From contig NZ_VJMG01000001.1 in assembly GCF_007004135.1 (NCBI RefSeq), positions 1 to 64,000 of the forward strand: a DNA stretch of 64,000 nt, read 5' to 3'. Source of the stretch: Affinirhizobium straminoryzae (GTDB lineage Bacteria; Pseudomonadota; Alphaproteobacteria; Rhizobiales; Rhizobiaceae). The notes below the pieces were generated by a model, which was not told the origin of the DNA, made no database searches, and worked only from the letters and a program-made list of their open reading frames with translations. The stretch's first letter is position 1; every line of letters begins with the position of its first letter. The position numbers and the translations under genes are program-made. Positions 17,984 to 26,821 of the stretch are shown here, in pieces.

Positions 17984-19651
17984 ATGGCAAAACAGGACGA
18001 ACTGGTATTTCTGCCGCTGGGCGGGGTCGGTGAGATCGGTATGAATCTCGCCCTCTATGGCTACGGGCCTGCGGCGAAGCGCCAGTGGATCATGGTCGAT
18101 TGCGGCGTCACCTTTGCCGGGCCTGACCTGCCGGGCGCCGATCTCGTGCTGCCGGATATCCGCTTCCTGGCCCGTGAGCGTGATCGCCTGAAGGGGATCA
18201 TCATCACCCATGCGCATGAAGACCATTATGGCGCGCTGAACGATTTGTGGCCGGGCCTCAACGTTCCGGTCTATGCCTCGCCCTTTACTGCAGGCATGCT
18301 GGAAGCCAAGCGGGAATATGAAGGCACCCGCGCCGAAATCCCGATCACCATCTTCAAGGCCGGCGACCGTATCACCGTCGGTCCCTTCGAGATCGAGGCG
18401 GTCGGGGTCAACCATTCCATCCCCGAGCCGATGTCGCTCGTCATCCGCACGCCGCTCGGCAATGTCGTGCATACCGGTGACTGGAAGATCGATGCCGATC
18501 CCTCGCTCGGGCCCCTGACCGACGAGAACCGCTTCCGCGCCATCGGCGACGAGGGCGTTCTGGCGTTGATGTGCGACAGCACCAATGCCATGCGCGAGGG
18601 TGTGTCGCCCTCCGAACAGGAAGTGTCCGAAGGCCTGCGGAAGGTCATCGAGCAGGCGGAAGGGCGCGTGGCCATCACCACCTTCTCCTCCAATGTCGGC
18701 CGCATCCGCTCCATCGCACAGGCCGCCGAGGCTGCGGGCCGCGATGTTCTGCTGCTCGGCAGCTCGCTGAAGCGCGTCTGCAACGTGGCGCGCGATGTCG
18801 GCCTGATGGAAGGCATCAAGCCCTTCATCGCCGAGGATGAATATGGCTATATCCCGCGCGACAAGGTGGTGGTGATCCTCACCGGCAGCCAGGGCGAACC
18901 GCGCGCGGCGCTGGCCAAGCTTGCCCGCGACGAGATGCGCCATGTGGCGCTCGCCGCCGGCGATATCGTCGTCTTTTCCTCGCGTGCCATTCCCGGCAAC
19001 GAGAAGGCCATTCTGGAGATCATGAACGGCCTGATCGACCAGGGCGTGAAGATCGTCACCGACGGTCAGGCGCTGGTGCACGTGTCCGGCCATCCGCGCC
19101 GCAACGAGTTGCAGAAGATGTATGAGTGGATCCGTCCCGAAGTACTGGTGCCGGTGCATGGCGAGGCCGCGCATCTGACGGCGCAGGCGGAGCTGGCGAC
19201 GGCGGCAGGTATCCCGATTGTTCCCCGGGTCCGTAACGGCAACATGCTGCGTCTGGCGCCCGGTGAGGTTGCTGTGGTCGAGGATGTGCCGCATGGGCGC
19301 ATCTTCAAGGACGGCAAGCTGATCGGCGATATCGACGAAGTGGGAATTTCCGAACGCAAGAAGCTCGCCTATGTTGGCCATGTCGCGGTCAACATCCTGC
19401 TCGACCAGCGCTTCGATTTCCTCGCCGATCCCGACGTGGTGCCCTATGGCCTGCCGGATTATGACGAAGAGGGCGAAGACATGGCCGATACGCTCTATGA
19501 CGCCGTGCTGGGGGCCGTGGAAAGCATTCCGCGCAGCCGCCGCAAGGATCTGGGTGCCCTGCAGGAATCGGTGCGTCGTGCCGTGCGGGCCGCTGCCAAT
19601 GCCGCCTGGGGCAAGAAGCCCGTGGTGACGGTGTTCGTCAGCAAGGTGTAA
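17984..19651 (+). CDS. rnj: Ribonuclease J
   Basis: Metallo-beta-lactamase-fold ribonuclease acting in mRNA decay and rRNA maturation, with endo- and 5'-3' exonuclease activity known in the family. The product is 555 aa. The zinc motif HAHEDH lies at residues 76-81, followed by the beta-CASP region (SSNVGRIRSIAQAA, LTGSQGEPRAAL) and the late motif HVSGHPRR. It starts 52 bases after birA. Confidence 0.93.
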   Translation: MAKQDELVFLPLGGVGEIGMNLALYGYGPAAKRQWIMVDCGVTFAGPDLPGADLVLPDIRFLARERDRLKGIIITHAHEDHYGALNDLWPGLNVPVYASPFTAGMLEAKREYEGTRAEIPITIFKAGDRITVGPFEIEAVGVNHSIPEPMSLVIRTPLGNVVHTGDWKIDADPSLGPLTDENRFRAIGDEGVLALMCDSTNAMREGVSPSEQEVSEGLRKVIEQAEGRVAITTFSSNVGRIRSIAQAAEAAGRDVLLLGSSLKRVCNVARDVGLMEGIKPFIAEDEYGYIPRDKVVVILTGSQGEPRAALAKLARDEMRHVALAAGDIVVFSSRAIPGNEKAILEIMNGLIDQGVKIVTDGQALVHVSGHPRRNELQKMYEWIRPEVLVPVHGEAAHLTAQAELATAAGIPIVPRVRNGNMLRLAPGEVAVVEDVPHGRIFKDGKLIGDIDEVGISERKKLAYVGHVAVNILLDQRFDFLADPDVVPYGLPDYDEEGEDMADTLYDAVLGAVESIPRSRRKDLGALQESVRRAVRAAANAAWGKKPVVTVFVSKV

Positions 19652-19704
19652 GGCCGGGGTCTGGGGAGGCGACGGACAGAGGGTGGATCTGAGGGAGGAG
19701 TAGC

Positions 19705-20109
19705 ATGCTCGGACGTGTCAACCATATCGCCATCGCGGTGCCGGATCTTGTGGCCGCCACCGCGACCTATCGCGATACGCTCGGCGCCCGCGTCTCGCAG
19801 GCGCAGGCGCTGCCCGAGCATGGCGTCACCGTGGTCTTCGTCGAGCTTGCCAACACCAAGGTGGAGCTTCTGGAGCCGCTCGGCGACGCTTCGCCGATCG
19901 CAGCCTTCCTCGCCAAGAACCCGGCCGGCGGCATGCATCACGTCTGCTACGAGGTGGAGGACATCCTTGCCGCCCGTGACCGGCTGAAGGGGGCCGGTGC
20001 CCGCGTGCTCGGCGATGGCGAGCCGAAGACCGGCGCGCATGGCAAGCCGGTGCTGTTCCTGCATCCGAAGGATTTCAACGGCACCCTGGTGGAACTCGAG
20101 CAGGTGTGA
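19705..20109 (+). CDS. mce: Methylmalonyl-CoA epimerase
   Basis: A 134-aa vicinal-oxygen-chelate protein that interconverts the epimers of methylmalonyl-CoA (in alphaproteobacteria also ethylmalonyl-CoA). The start MLGRVNHIAIAVPDL places metal ligand His7; GGMHHVCYEVEDI provides the second His and the C-terminal FLHPKDFNGTLVELEQ the final Glu. GGAGGAG precedes the ATG. It lies between rnj and DUF1467 as in other rhizobia. Confidence 0.9.
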   Translation: MLGRVNHIAIAVPDLVAATATYRDTLGARVSQAQALPEHGVTVVFVELANTKVELLEPLGDASPIAAFLAKNPAGGMHHVCYEVEDILAARDRLKGAGARVLGDGEPKTGAHGKPVLFLHPKDFNGTLVELEQV

Positions 20110-20193
20110 CACTGCGTCCTCGGGTGCGGCCTTCTGCGATCGCGCCGGAGCAGATAGAGTGATGCGTCCTGGGATGGAGAACTGCGGTCACCT

Positions 20194-20240
20194 GTCCGGA
20201 TCCGGACGAGGTCCCGGACGAAGATGTCCCGGACGAAAAT
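20194..20240 (+). repeat. Palindrome plus two tandem 15-mers
   Basis: In the 190-base spacer between mce and DUF1467 there is a perfect 14-bp palindrome GTCCGGATCCGGAC (20194-20207), then two 15-base copies beginning GTCCCGGACGAA (20211-20225 and 20226-20240, one mismatch). No function is evident. Confidence 0.7.
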
Positions 20241-20298
20241 GAATGCCGCCGATGCCTGACGGGTATCGCGCCGCACGGGGGAAGAGGAGTTTGCCCGC

Positions 20299-20574
20299 AT
20301 GTCGTTGATGTTGACCTTCGCCTCCTACTTCATCGTCTGGTGGATCACCTTCATTGCGCTGCTGCCCTTCGGGCTGCGTACGCAGGCGGACGAGAATGAC
20401 GTGGTGCTTGGCACGGAGGCGAGCGCGCCGGTGCATTTTCGCGGCGGACGGGTGGTTTTGCTGACAACCGTAATCTCCGCGACGCTTTACGGCATCTGGT
20501 ACTGGCTGGCCGTCCGCTACGGCCTCAGCCTCGGAAATCTGCCGCGGATCGTGCCGGATTTCGGCCACGATTGA
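20299..20574 (+). CDS. DUF1467 family membrane protein
   Basis: A 91-aa protein with two membrane helices, at about residues 5-27 and 52-72, separated by a short loop containing PFGLRTQADE, the hallmark of the DUF1467 family of alphaproteobacteria. Function is unknown. GAGGAG stands 9 bases upstream of the ATG. It is the last plus-strand gene before the sRNA locus and proS. Confidence 0.87.
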   Translation: MSLMLTFASYFIVWWITFIALLPFGLRTQADENDVVLGTEASAPVHFRGGRVVLLTTVISATLYGIWYWLAVRYGLSLGNLPRIVPDFGHD

Positions 20575-20644
20575 GCCGCCGGAAGGGCGGCTTTCCGAGG
20601 CCTGAAAAGGGCTGACCGATTGCTCGCTCGGGTGTCGGAGAATC

Positions 20645-20674
20645 AAAAAAAAACAAGGCTTTGCAGCCTTGTTT
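20645..20674 (-). terminator. Intrinsic terminator of the candidate sRNA
   Basis: A perfect 10-bp stem (AAACAAGGCT, 20651-20660, with AGCCTTGTTT, 20665-20674) has a 4-base loop. On the minus strand it runs into a nine-T tract. In the plus direction it also sits 77 bases after DUF1467, with a weaker T tract, so it may act in both directions. Confidence 0.85.
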
Positions 20675-20790
20675 CAAGTGTCGCGTGATCCTTTAACCGT
20701 TGCCGGGGCTGCGAGCGAGCGCGCCTAAGATCTGATCCTCCCAAGACTTGACCGCGAATGGCAGAAATTTGAACTCCCTGCCTCTTTTCT
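20645..20790 (-). ncRNA. Candidate trans-acting sRNA, possibly alpha-r45 family
   Basis: A minus-strand transcript of about 145 nt is suggested by a strong intrinsic terminator at its end (20645-20674) and a promoter-like GTGACA ... TAGTTT pair with a 17-base spacer (about 20822 down to 20795). No good ORF exists on that strand. From memory, the rhizobial sRNA family alpha-r45 (Smr45C in Sinorhizobium, about 147 nt) maps next to proS in this gene neighbourhood, which fits the size and place. The 5' end is approximate. Confidence 0.5.
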
Positions 20791-20822
20791 GAGCCGAAAC
20801 TAGCTTAACATTTGGGCCTTGT

Positions 20823-21165
20823 CACCATCAAATTTGGCAGTTTTGCTACACTTCCGTAAAAATTTTCCTGTTGACGGAAAAGAGATCGGGCTTGTCACAA
20901 ACATGGCGCAATCGGGGCGGGCGGGTGCTTCGTCCGGCACCCGAACCATTGCCGGGTCTGCATCAGTGAACAGGGGCGGAGCCTTCCGGAATGCGGCATG
21001 CGGCTGTCCTTTCGTCCGCCCGTGCCTTGCGTCTGGCATGTGGGCGACCGGCGGTTGCGGGTTTCCTTGCGGCCCTGAAAAGGCTATGAAGCCAGCCCTA
21101 TATCAGCCCTTCACCGGCCGATTCCCGCCATGTTGGCAACGGCCGCACAGAACCCGGAAACCGCG
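20823..21165. other. Spacer upstream of proS
   Basis: About 340 bases between the presumed sRNA promoter and proS, AT-richer in its first part. An inverted pair TTCCGT (20852-20857) and ACGGAA (20874-20879) is visible, and TTGACG at 20871 could be a -35 element for proS, but no matching -10 stands out. The proS frame stays open back to an ATG at 21130. Confidence 0.4.
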
Positions 21166-22494
21166 ATGCGCCTGTCCCGCTATTTCATGCCGATCCTCAA
21201 GGAAAATCCCAAGGAAGCGGAAATCGTCTCCCACCGCCTGATGCTGCGCGCGGGCATGATCCGCCAGCAGAGCCAGGGCATCTATTCCTGGCTGCCGCTC
21301 GGCAAGCGGGTGCTCGACAAGGTCAACAAGATCATTCGCGAGGAGCAGAACCGCGCCGGCGCCATCGAACTGTCGATGCCGACGCTGCAATCGGCCGAGC
21401 TGTGGCAGGAAAGCGGTCGTTATGACGACTACGGCAAGGAAATGCTGCGCATCAAGGACCGCCAGGAGCGCCCGATGCTCTATGGCCCGACCAACGAGGA
21501 AATGATCACCGACATCTTCCGCGCCTCGGTGAAGTCCTACAAGAACCTGCCGCTCAACCTCTACCACATCCAGCTGAAGTTCCGCGACGAGATCCGTCCG
21601 CGCTTCGGCACCATGCGTTCGCGCGAATTCCTGATGAAGGACGCCTACTCGTTCGATCTCACCAAGGAAGGCGCGCTGCATTCCTACAACAAGATGTTCG
21701 TGGCCTATCTGCGCACCTTTGCCCGGCTCGGCGTGCGCGCCATCCCGATGCGCGCCGATACCGGCCCGATCGGCGGCAATCACAGCCATGAATTCATCAT
21801 TCTGGCCGATACGGGCGAATCGGAAGTGTTTTCCCACAGGAGTTTCACCGAGTTCGAGATCCCCTCGGAAAACACCGATTTCGACGATGTCGCCGGCCTG
21901 CAGGCGATCTTCGACAAATGGACCTCGGTCTATGCCGCAACCTCGGAAATGCATGACGAGGCAGCCTTCACCGCTATTCCCGATGCCGATCGTCTCTCGG
22001 CGCGTGGCATCGAGGTCGGCCACATCTTCTATTTCGGCACGAAATATTCCGAGCCGATGGGCGCCAAGGTGCAGGGGCCTGATGGCAAGGAGCATCTTGT
22101 CCACATGGGATCCTACGGCATCGGCCCGACGCGCCTTGTTCCCGCCATCATCGAAGCATCGCATGACGAGAATGGAATCATCTGGCCTGCCTCGGTTGCC
22201 CCCTTCGATGCGATGGTCATCACCATGAAGGCCGGTGATGAAGCCTGCGACCGCGTTTGCGACAGCCTCTATGCGGGCCTCACCAAGGCCGGCAAGGACG
22301 TGCTCTACGACGACACGGACGATCGTGCCGGCACGAAGTTCGCAACCGCCGACCTGATCGGCGTGCCGGTGCAGATGATTGTCGGTCCGCGCTCTGCGGC
22401 CACCGGCGAAGTGGAAGTGAAGGACCGCAAGACGGGCGCCCGCGAAACCATGACGGTGGAAGCGGCGCTGAACCGTCTGACGGCTTCGGCGTAA
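21166..22494 (+). CDS. proS: Proline--tRNA ligase (short alphaproteobacterial type)
   Basis: Class II aminoacyl-tRNA synthetase charging tRNA-Pro. The 442-aa product is the short form without the editing (INS) domain, usual in alphaproteobacteria. Core motifs include [16 protein letters not shown] (motif 1), [23 protein letters not shown] (motif 2) and the motif 3 region YGIGPTRLV, then the anticodon-binding domain. Homologues start MRLSRYFMP, so ATG 21166 is preferred over 21130, which would add 12 residues. Confidence 0.94.
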   Translation: MRLSRYFMPILKENPKEAEIVSHRLMLRAGMIRQQSQGIYSWLPLGKRVLDKVNKIIREEQNRAGAIELSMPTLQSAELWQESGRYDDYGKEMLRIKDRQERPMLYGPTNEEMITDIFRASVKSYKNLPLNLYHIQLKFRDEIRPRFGTMRSREFLMKDAYSFDLTKEGALHSYNKMFVAYLRTFARLGVRAIPMRADTGPIGGNHSHEFIILADTGESEVFSHRSFTEFEIPSENTDFDDVAGLQAIFDKWTSVYAATSEMHDEAAFTAIPDADRLSARGIEVGHIFYFGTKYSEPMGAKVQGPDGKEHLVHMGSYGIGPTRLVPAIIEASHDENGIIWPASVAPFDAMVITMKAGDEACDRVCDSLYAGLTKAGKDVLYDDTDDRAGTKFATADLIGVPVQMIVGPRSAATGEVEVKDRKTGARETMTVEAALNRLTASA

Positions 22495-22543
22495 AGACGA
22501 CGGACAAGCCCCGCCGCGCAGGCGGCGGGCACAGGGAGAGACG

Positions 22544-23848
22544 ATGGCGAAGGCTGCGAAGGTTACGACGCAACAGCAGGACGCGGTGCCTTCCGCCCGT
22601 GCCTTTTCGGTGTTCGAGCGCATGGTGGCCTGGCGCTACCTGCACTCGCGCCGCAAGGAGGCCTTCATCTCCGTCATCGCCGGCTTCTCCTTCGTCGGCA
22701 TCATGCTGGGTGTTGCCACCCTCATCATCGTCATGGCGGTGATGAACGGGTTCCGCACCGAGCTGATCTCCCGCATCCTCGGCATCAACGGCCACATGAT
22801 CATCCAGCCGGTCGATCAGCCGCTCAACGATTATGCGCAGCTCGCGCAGAAATTTTCCGCCGTGCCCGGCGTCACCATGGCGTTGCCGCTGGTGGAGGGC
22901 CAGGCGCTTGCCTCCGGCAAGCAGAGCGCCGGCTCCGGGGCGCTGGTGCGCGGCATCCGCGCCGAGGATCTGGAAAAGCTGAAGGCCGTCTCCGGCAATA
23001 TCCGCTCCGGCAATCTCACCGGCTTTGCGACCGGCGACGGCGTTCTCGTCGGCTCGCGGCTGGCGGCCTCGCTCGGGCTCGGCGCCGGCGACCGCATCAC
23101 GCTGGTCTCGCCGGAAGGCGATGTCACGCCGATGGGGGTCAGCCCGCGGGTGAAGTCCTACACGATCTCCGGCATCTTCGAGATCGGCATGTCGGAATAT
23201 GATGCCTCGATCATCTACATGCCGCTTGCCGAGGCGCAGGCCTATTTCAATGCCGACGGCATCGTGCAGTCGATCGAGCTGTTCCTCGCCAATCCCGATC
23301 TCGTCGACCAATTGCGGCCGAAGATCGAGGCGGCGGCCGGCCGGCAGATCTTCATCACCGACTGGCGCCAGCGCAACCAGACCTTCTTCTCCGCCCTGCA
23401 GGTGGAGCGCAACGTGATGTTCATGATCCTGACCCTGATCGTGCTCGTTGCGGCGCTCAACATCATCTCCGGCCTCATCATGCTGGTGAAGGACAAGGGC
23501 AGCGACATCGCCATCCTGCGGACCATGGGAGCGTCCTCCGGCTCGATCATGCGCATCTTCTTCATGACGGGGGCTGCCATCGGCATTGTCGGCACCATTG
23601 CCGGCGTGGCTCTCGGCGTCGTCGTCTGTCTCAACATCGAATCGATCCGCCAGTTCTTCTCCTGGGTTTCGGGCACGGTGCTGTTCGACCCGGAGCTTTA
23701 TTTCCTCAGCCAGCTGCCGGCGGAGATGAGCTTTGGTGAAACCGTGTCGGTCGTCGTGATGGCGCTGACGCTGTCCTTCCTCGCGACCATCTTTCCGGCC
23801 TGGCGGGCCTCCCGGCTCGATCCGGTGCAGGCGCTGCGTTACGAATAG
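22544..23848 (+). CDS. lolC: Lipoprotein-releasing ABC transporter permease
   Basis: Inner-membrane permease that releases outer-membrane lipoproteins to the periplasmic carrier LolA. The product is 434 aa with one membrane helix near residue 50, a periplasmic MacB-like domain of about 200 residues, and three more helices from about 285, ending AWRASRLDPVQALRYE, as in LolC/LolE. Only one permease gene is present here, so it may be a LolF-like homodimer. The ATPase gene lolD follows after 15 bases. Confidence 0.92.
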   Translation: MAKAAKVTTQQQDAVPSARAFSVFERMVAWRYLHSRRKEAFISVIAGFSFVGIMLGVATLIIVMAVMNGFRTELISRILGINGHMIIQPVDQPLNDYAQLAQKFSAVPGVTMALPLVEGQALASGKQSAGSGALVRGIRAEDLEKLKAVSGNIRSGNLTGFATGDGVLVGSRLAASLGLGAGDRITLVSPEGDVTPMGVSPRVKSYTISGIFEIGMSEYDASIIYMPLAEAQAYFNADGIVQSIELFLANPDLVDQLRPKIEAAAGRQIFITDWRQRNQTFFSALQVERNVMFMILTLIVLVAALNIISGLIMLVKDKGSDIAILRTMGASSGSIMRIFFMTGAAIGIVGTIAGVALGVVVCLNIESIRQFFSWVSGTVLFDPELYFLSQLPAEMSFGETVSVVVMALTLSFLATIFPAWRASRLDPVQALRYE

Positions 23849-23863
23849 GACTGCGTACAGCCC

Positions 23864-24547
23864 ATGCCCCGCAAAACCGTCTTGAAACTCACCGGTGTCG
23901 ACCGCCATTACGGCCAGGGCGATACGGTGCTGTCGATCCTGAAGGGTGCCAATTTCGAGCTGAATTCCGGCGAGGTCGTTGCGCTCGTGGCGCCCTCCGG
24001 CACCGGCAAGTCGACGCTCCTGCATCTTGCAGGCCTGCTGGAACATCCCGATGCCGGCGAGATCTACATCAATGGCGAGCCGAGCAACGGCCTGCCCGAC
24101 GAGCGCCGCACTGCCATTCGCCGCACCGATATCGGCTTCGTCTACCAGTTCCATCATCTGCTGCCGGAGTTTTCGGCGCTCGAAAACATCATGATGCCGC
24201 AGATGATCGCCGGCCTTCCCAAGAAGGAAGCTGCCGAGCGCGCCGCGCAACTGCTGGATTACATGCGCATCGGCCACCGTGCCGGTCATCGTCCGGCCGA
24301 GCTTTCCGGCGGCGAACAGCAGCGCGTGGCCATTGCGCGTGCCGTTGCCAATGCGCCGCTCCTGCTTCTCGCCGACGAACCGACCGGCAATCTCGATCCG
24401 GAAACCGCATCCTATGTATTCGAGGCGCTGGAGGCCCTGGTCCGCCAGTCCGGGCTTGCGGCGCTGATCGCAACCCACAACCACGATCTCGCCGATCGCA
24501 TGGACCGCCGTGTCACGATCGAGGGCGGCAAGATCCGCGAGTTCTGA
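23864..24547 (+). CDS. lolD: Lipoprotein-releasing ABC transporter ATPase
   Basis: ATPase subunit of the Lol exporter, 227 aa. Walker [10 protein letters not shown] is at 43-51, the Q-loop in [17 protein letters not shown], signature LSGGEQQR near 147 and Walker [10 protein letters not shown] near 167. [15 protein letters not shown] is the characteristic LolD motif. It is co-transcribed with the permease. Confidence 0.94.
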   Translation: MPRKTVLKLTGVDRHYGQGDTVLSILKGANFELNSGEVVALVAPSGTGKSTLLHLAGLLEHPDAGEIYINGEPSNGLPDERRTAIRRTDIGFVYQFHHLLPEFSALENIMMPQMIAGLPKKEAAERAAQLLDYMRIGHRAGHRPAELSGGEQQRVAIARAVANAPLLLLADEPTGNLDPETASYVFEALEALVRQSGLAALIATHNHDLADRMDRRVTIEGGKIREF

Positions 24548-24620
24548 TTCTTTCGCGCCCCGGCTTTCGTGATGGATGGATCTCGGGGCAGGGGCCTCCA
24601 TGCAGTCTGCTGAAGGCGTT

Positions 24621-24779
24621 CGCGGGGCTCCCCCACCCTAACCCTCTCCCCGAGGGGGGAGGGGATTCTTCGTTAAGCCTACCGCTTTTCCCAAGACTGC
24701 CACGGTTGTGGCTTCTCCCTTCTCCCCTGTGGGGAGAAGGTGCCCGAAGGACGGATGAGGGGGCCTTGCTCGCCCCGCG
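24621..24779. repeat. Rhizobial intergenic mosaic palindrome
   Basis: A 159-base element with inverted outer ends CGCGGGGC (24621-24628) and GCCCCGCG (24772-24779). Inside are two hairpins: one of C and G runs at 24645-24665 and a perfect TTCTCCCC/GGGGAGAA at 24720-24738. The text closely resembles the RIME-type intergenic palindromes scattered in rhizobial chromosomes. It lies between the convergent lolD and DUF2026 genes. Confidence 0.8.
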
Positions 24780-24789
24780 AAATCTCCGC

Positions 24790-25398
24790 CTACCAGCTGC
24801 CGGACAACGCATTGCCGGAGAGCGGAATGGCGCGCTCGGCGCCCGCCGGGTCGCGCAGCGAGAGCGCCGGCTGCATCTGCTTCGGCGCCTTGCGGAACCA
24901 CTGGCTGGCAATGCTGGCAAGGTCGCCGATCAGGCCCTGGCCCCGCCAGTCGGCAAAGCGCCGGGCCATCGCTTCCGGCTCGGCATGAAGGAAGAAGTCG
25001 CCGGATTGCCCGAGATCGTTGATCGAGGCGGCCATGGCGCTGACCGGCTTCTGGAACATGCGGGCCGGCACCTCGGCCGTCTTCACCGCCTGCGGAAAGG
25101 CCGGCGCCATGAAGTCGAGGACGAAACCCTCTGCTTCCACCCAGCAGTGGAAGGTTTCGCCCGCGCCGGTCACATAGCCGTCGTCGCGGTGATCGGCAAA
25201 CAGCACGATGGTGCCACCCAGATTATAGGCCGCCAGCCCGCCCTTCGGCACCGCCTGCAGCTTGAAGTGATGCTTCAGGATGAAGGCGCCGAAGCTCGCA
25301 AAATACATCGAGGCGGTGGCGGGATCGGCCTTCTGCGCCACAAGCAGGCTGTGGATGACCTTGTAGATCCGGTGATAGTCGCTCTGCTTGATCAGCAT
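24790..25398 (-). CDS. DUF2026 family protein
   Basis: A 202-aa soluble protein beginning MLIKQSDYHRIYKVIHSLL. The segments GGLAAYNLGGTIVLFAD and FHCWVEAEGFVLDFMAPAFP, with a conserved Cys-Trp and Asp, match my memory of DUF2026, whose fold may relate to papain-like or transglutaminase proteins; function is unknown. The frame is open further upstream to 25728, but that extension encodes tandem-repeat DNA (VGSGQWAV-type translation) and is not real. The ATG at 25398 is preferred. Confidence 0.8.
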   Translation of the reverse strand: MLIKQSDYHRIYKVIHSLLVAQKADPATASMYFASFGAFILKHHFKLQAVPKGGLAAYNLGGTIVLFADHRDDGYVTGAGETFHCWVEAEGFVLDFMAPAFPQAVKTAEVPARMFQKPVSAMAASINDLGQSGDFFLHAEPEAMARRFADWRGQGLIGDLASIASQWFRKAPKQMQPALSLRDPAGAERAIPLSGNALSGSW

Positions 25399-25793
25399 GG
25401 GTGTGCCTTCCGCCTGTGATGTGCCGGGTTCCAGTAGGCGAGGCGCCGGCGGATGTAAACGGCTGGATGATGTCCGCGCCTGACTGTCTTCGGCCGGCCC
25501 TCCGCCCCGGAACGCAAAGCACTGGCCTCCCCGATGCGTGTGCCCTCTGCCACCCGTCTGTCTTGCCTCGGAAATCGGCCTGTCGCACCGGAAAACACCG
25601 CCTGCCAGACTGCAATGCGAGCCTTCCACTGCCCACTGCCCACTGCCCACTGCCCACTGGCCGCCGCTCCGTCCTGATGTTTTCCTGATGCCCGCGGGCA
25701 CGCTCCCCAATCGAAACCTGATCTGCATCGGCCTAACCTTGCGGCATTGGTGATGTCGTTGCTGGCAACGGCATGTTCAGGGGAGTTCGTTCA
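25399..25793. other. Spacer with a heptamer array between divergent genes
   Basis: About 395 bases between DUF2026 (minus) and the first small membrane ORF (plus). Apart from the tandem heptamer array at 25626-25660, I see nothing assignable. Short open frames here are translations of the repeat. Confidence 0.5.
25626..25660 (+). repeat. Tandem heptamer array CCACTGC x5
   Basis: Five consecutive 7-bp units, four perfect CCACTGC (25626-25653) and a last CCACTGG. The unit length equals that of the arrays around the four-helix-bundle gene at 2.5-2.9 kb, but the unit sequence differs and no inverted partner or bundle gene is present nearby. Confidence 0.9.
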
Positions 25794-25976
25794 ATGATAA
25801 GCCGGTTTGCGGGCATGGCCCGCTCATCCTTCTCCGGGGCGCGGGATCAGCGGGCAAGGGGGCTTCCACCCCTCGCGCGGTCCCAGCCGGATTTTGCCGT
25901 GGCGTTGCGCCTGTCCGGTCTGTTCGGCCTTATTGCTCTGCTTCTCGCCGGCATGACCGGCTTTGCCGTGCTGTGA
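25794..25976 (+). CDS. Small single-pass membrane protein
   Basis: A 60-aa ORF. An excellent AGGGGAG site (25779-25785) stands 8 bases before ATG 25794, so this start is preferred over the ATG at 25773. The N-terminal 38 residues are basic and the C-terminal 20 form one membrane helix (LFGLIALLLAGMTGFAVL). It is followed after 11 bases by a second small gene, itself coupled to a third, suggesting a three-gene unit. I do not recognise the family. Confidence 0.55.
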   Translation: MISRFAGMARSSFSGARDQRARGLPPLARSQPDFAVALRLSGLFGLIALLLAGMTGFAVL

Positions 25977-25987
25977 GGGAGGCTGCC

Positions 25988-26269
25988 ATGCGGGTGAAGC
26001 TTCCGTACCGTCTCGGTTATCCCTCCGTGCGCCTGTGGATCGGCCGGGACAAACGCGGCCGCTGGCTGGTCTGCGACGGGCGCGGCACCGTCGGCGGCAT
26101 CTTTGCCGACCGGGCGTCTGCCGTGCATGCGGCGATGTATGAAAGCGATGGTGCGCCCTGTTCCGTCTGCTGCCTGCCGGAGCAGCAAAGCCTCGACATC
26201 GAGGGCGAGATCGTCGATGGCGTGCCGCCCGACCTGCTTCGCCGCCCGCTGCTGCGGAGGTCCGACTGA
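25988..26269 (+). CDS. Conserved-looking small protein, unknown function
   Basis: A 93-aa soluble protein with GGAGG 5 bases before ATG 25988. The centre reads SVRLWIGRDKRGRWLVCDGRG and then VGGIFADRASAVHAAMYE, resembling the short strand-strand-helix modules of uncharacterised rhizobial proteins. A CSVCC cluster follows near residue 62. It overlaps the next start codon (TGATG), so coupling is likely. Function unknown. Confidence 0.6.
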   Translation: MRVKLPYRLGYPSVRLWIGRDKRGRWLVCDGRGTVGGIFADRASAVHAAMYESDGAPCSVCCLPEQQSLDIEGEIVDGVPPDLLRRPLLRRSD

Positions 26270-26436
26270 TGCGCCGCATACGCAAAGGCCATGCGCGCCC
26301 GCTGCCCGCCGCGCCCGCCCGCCGTCCGCCGCTCGTCCTGCGCGCCACGGACATCATCCTCCTGATGCTCGCGCTCGGCATGGCGGGCTTCCTGCTGGTG
26401 CATGTGTTGACCCCGCCCGGCATGGTGCAGCCCTAG
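26269..26436 (+). CDS. Small membrane protein, unknown function
   Basis: A 55-aa ORF whose ATG overlaps the stop of the preceding gene. The N-terminal 24 residues are rich in Arg and Pro; residues 27-47 form one membrane helix (DIILLMLALGMAGFLLVHVL). Overlap with the gene before it and the shared small-protein character support expression as the last member of a three-gene set. No family recognised. Confidence 0.5.
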   Translation: MRRIRKGHARPLPAAPARRPPLVLRATDIILLMLALGMAGFLLVHVLTPPGMVQP

Positions 26437-26614
26437 CGCCGGCGAGGCATCGAGGAGGAGCAGCGAGGGCGGCCTGGCGCCGCTGCCGCGCGAACAGGAG
26501 CATCAGGCTTGTCTTCGGTATGTTCCAAGGGCGGTGCCCGCGTATCATCCGAGCATGAACACTGTAGCAGACAGCGGCGTCTCTTGCGTCACCCGCAGCT
26601 CCACAGAGACCGTC

Positions 26615-26637
26615 ATCCTTGGGCTTGACCCGAGGAT
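26615..26637. repeat. Rhizobial ATCCT(T/C)GGG palindromic repeat
   Basis: ATCCTTGGG (26615-26623) pairs with CCCGAGGAT (26629-26637) around a 5-base loop, with one G-T pair. The sentence CGTCATCCTTGGGCTTGACC is a common intergenic repeat of alphaproteobacteria, often mistranslated into short hypothetical proteins. Confidence 0.7.
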
Positions 26638-26798
26638 CCATGACCCCGTGCTTCCCCCGCCAGCCCCTCTGCCCTGCGGGGGTAATCGCCCCACGGAGGG
26701 GAGGCCGCATCGCTGCGCCGGCTTCCCGCCCCATGACCGTCGCAATCGAAGAAACCGCTCCGAGCTCTCTGTCCTGCGAGCGGCCGACCGTTCTGCCG

Positions 26799-26821
26799 AT
26801 CTCCCCCCTTGAGGGGGAGAT
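26799..26821. repeat. Rhizobial CTCCCCC/GGGGGAG palindrome
   Basis: ATCTCCCCC (26799-26807) and GGGGGAGAT (26813-26821) form a perfect 9-bp stem over 5 bases. It is flanked by inverted GTCCTGC/GCAGGAC-type text at about 26771 and 26827, as in the mosaic palindromes of rhizobia. Confidence 0.7.

Noticed and set aside
17810-19381. 523-codon minus-strand frame opposite rnj
   Set aside because: Antisense shadow; rnj has complete metal-binding motifs on the plus strand.
20819-21241. 140-codon plus-strand frame overlapping the proS start
   Set aside because: It overlaps proS in another frame and the promoter spacer, and its residues match nothing.
25223-25728. Upstream extension of the DUF2026 frame with VGSGQWAV repeats
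   Set aside because: The residues are simply the tandem heptamer DNA read in frame; the family match starts at 25398.
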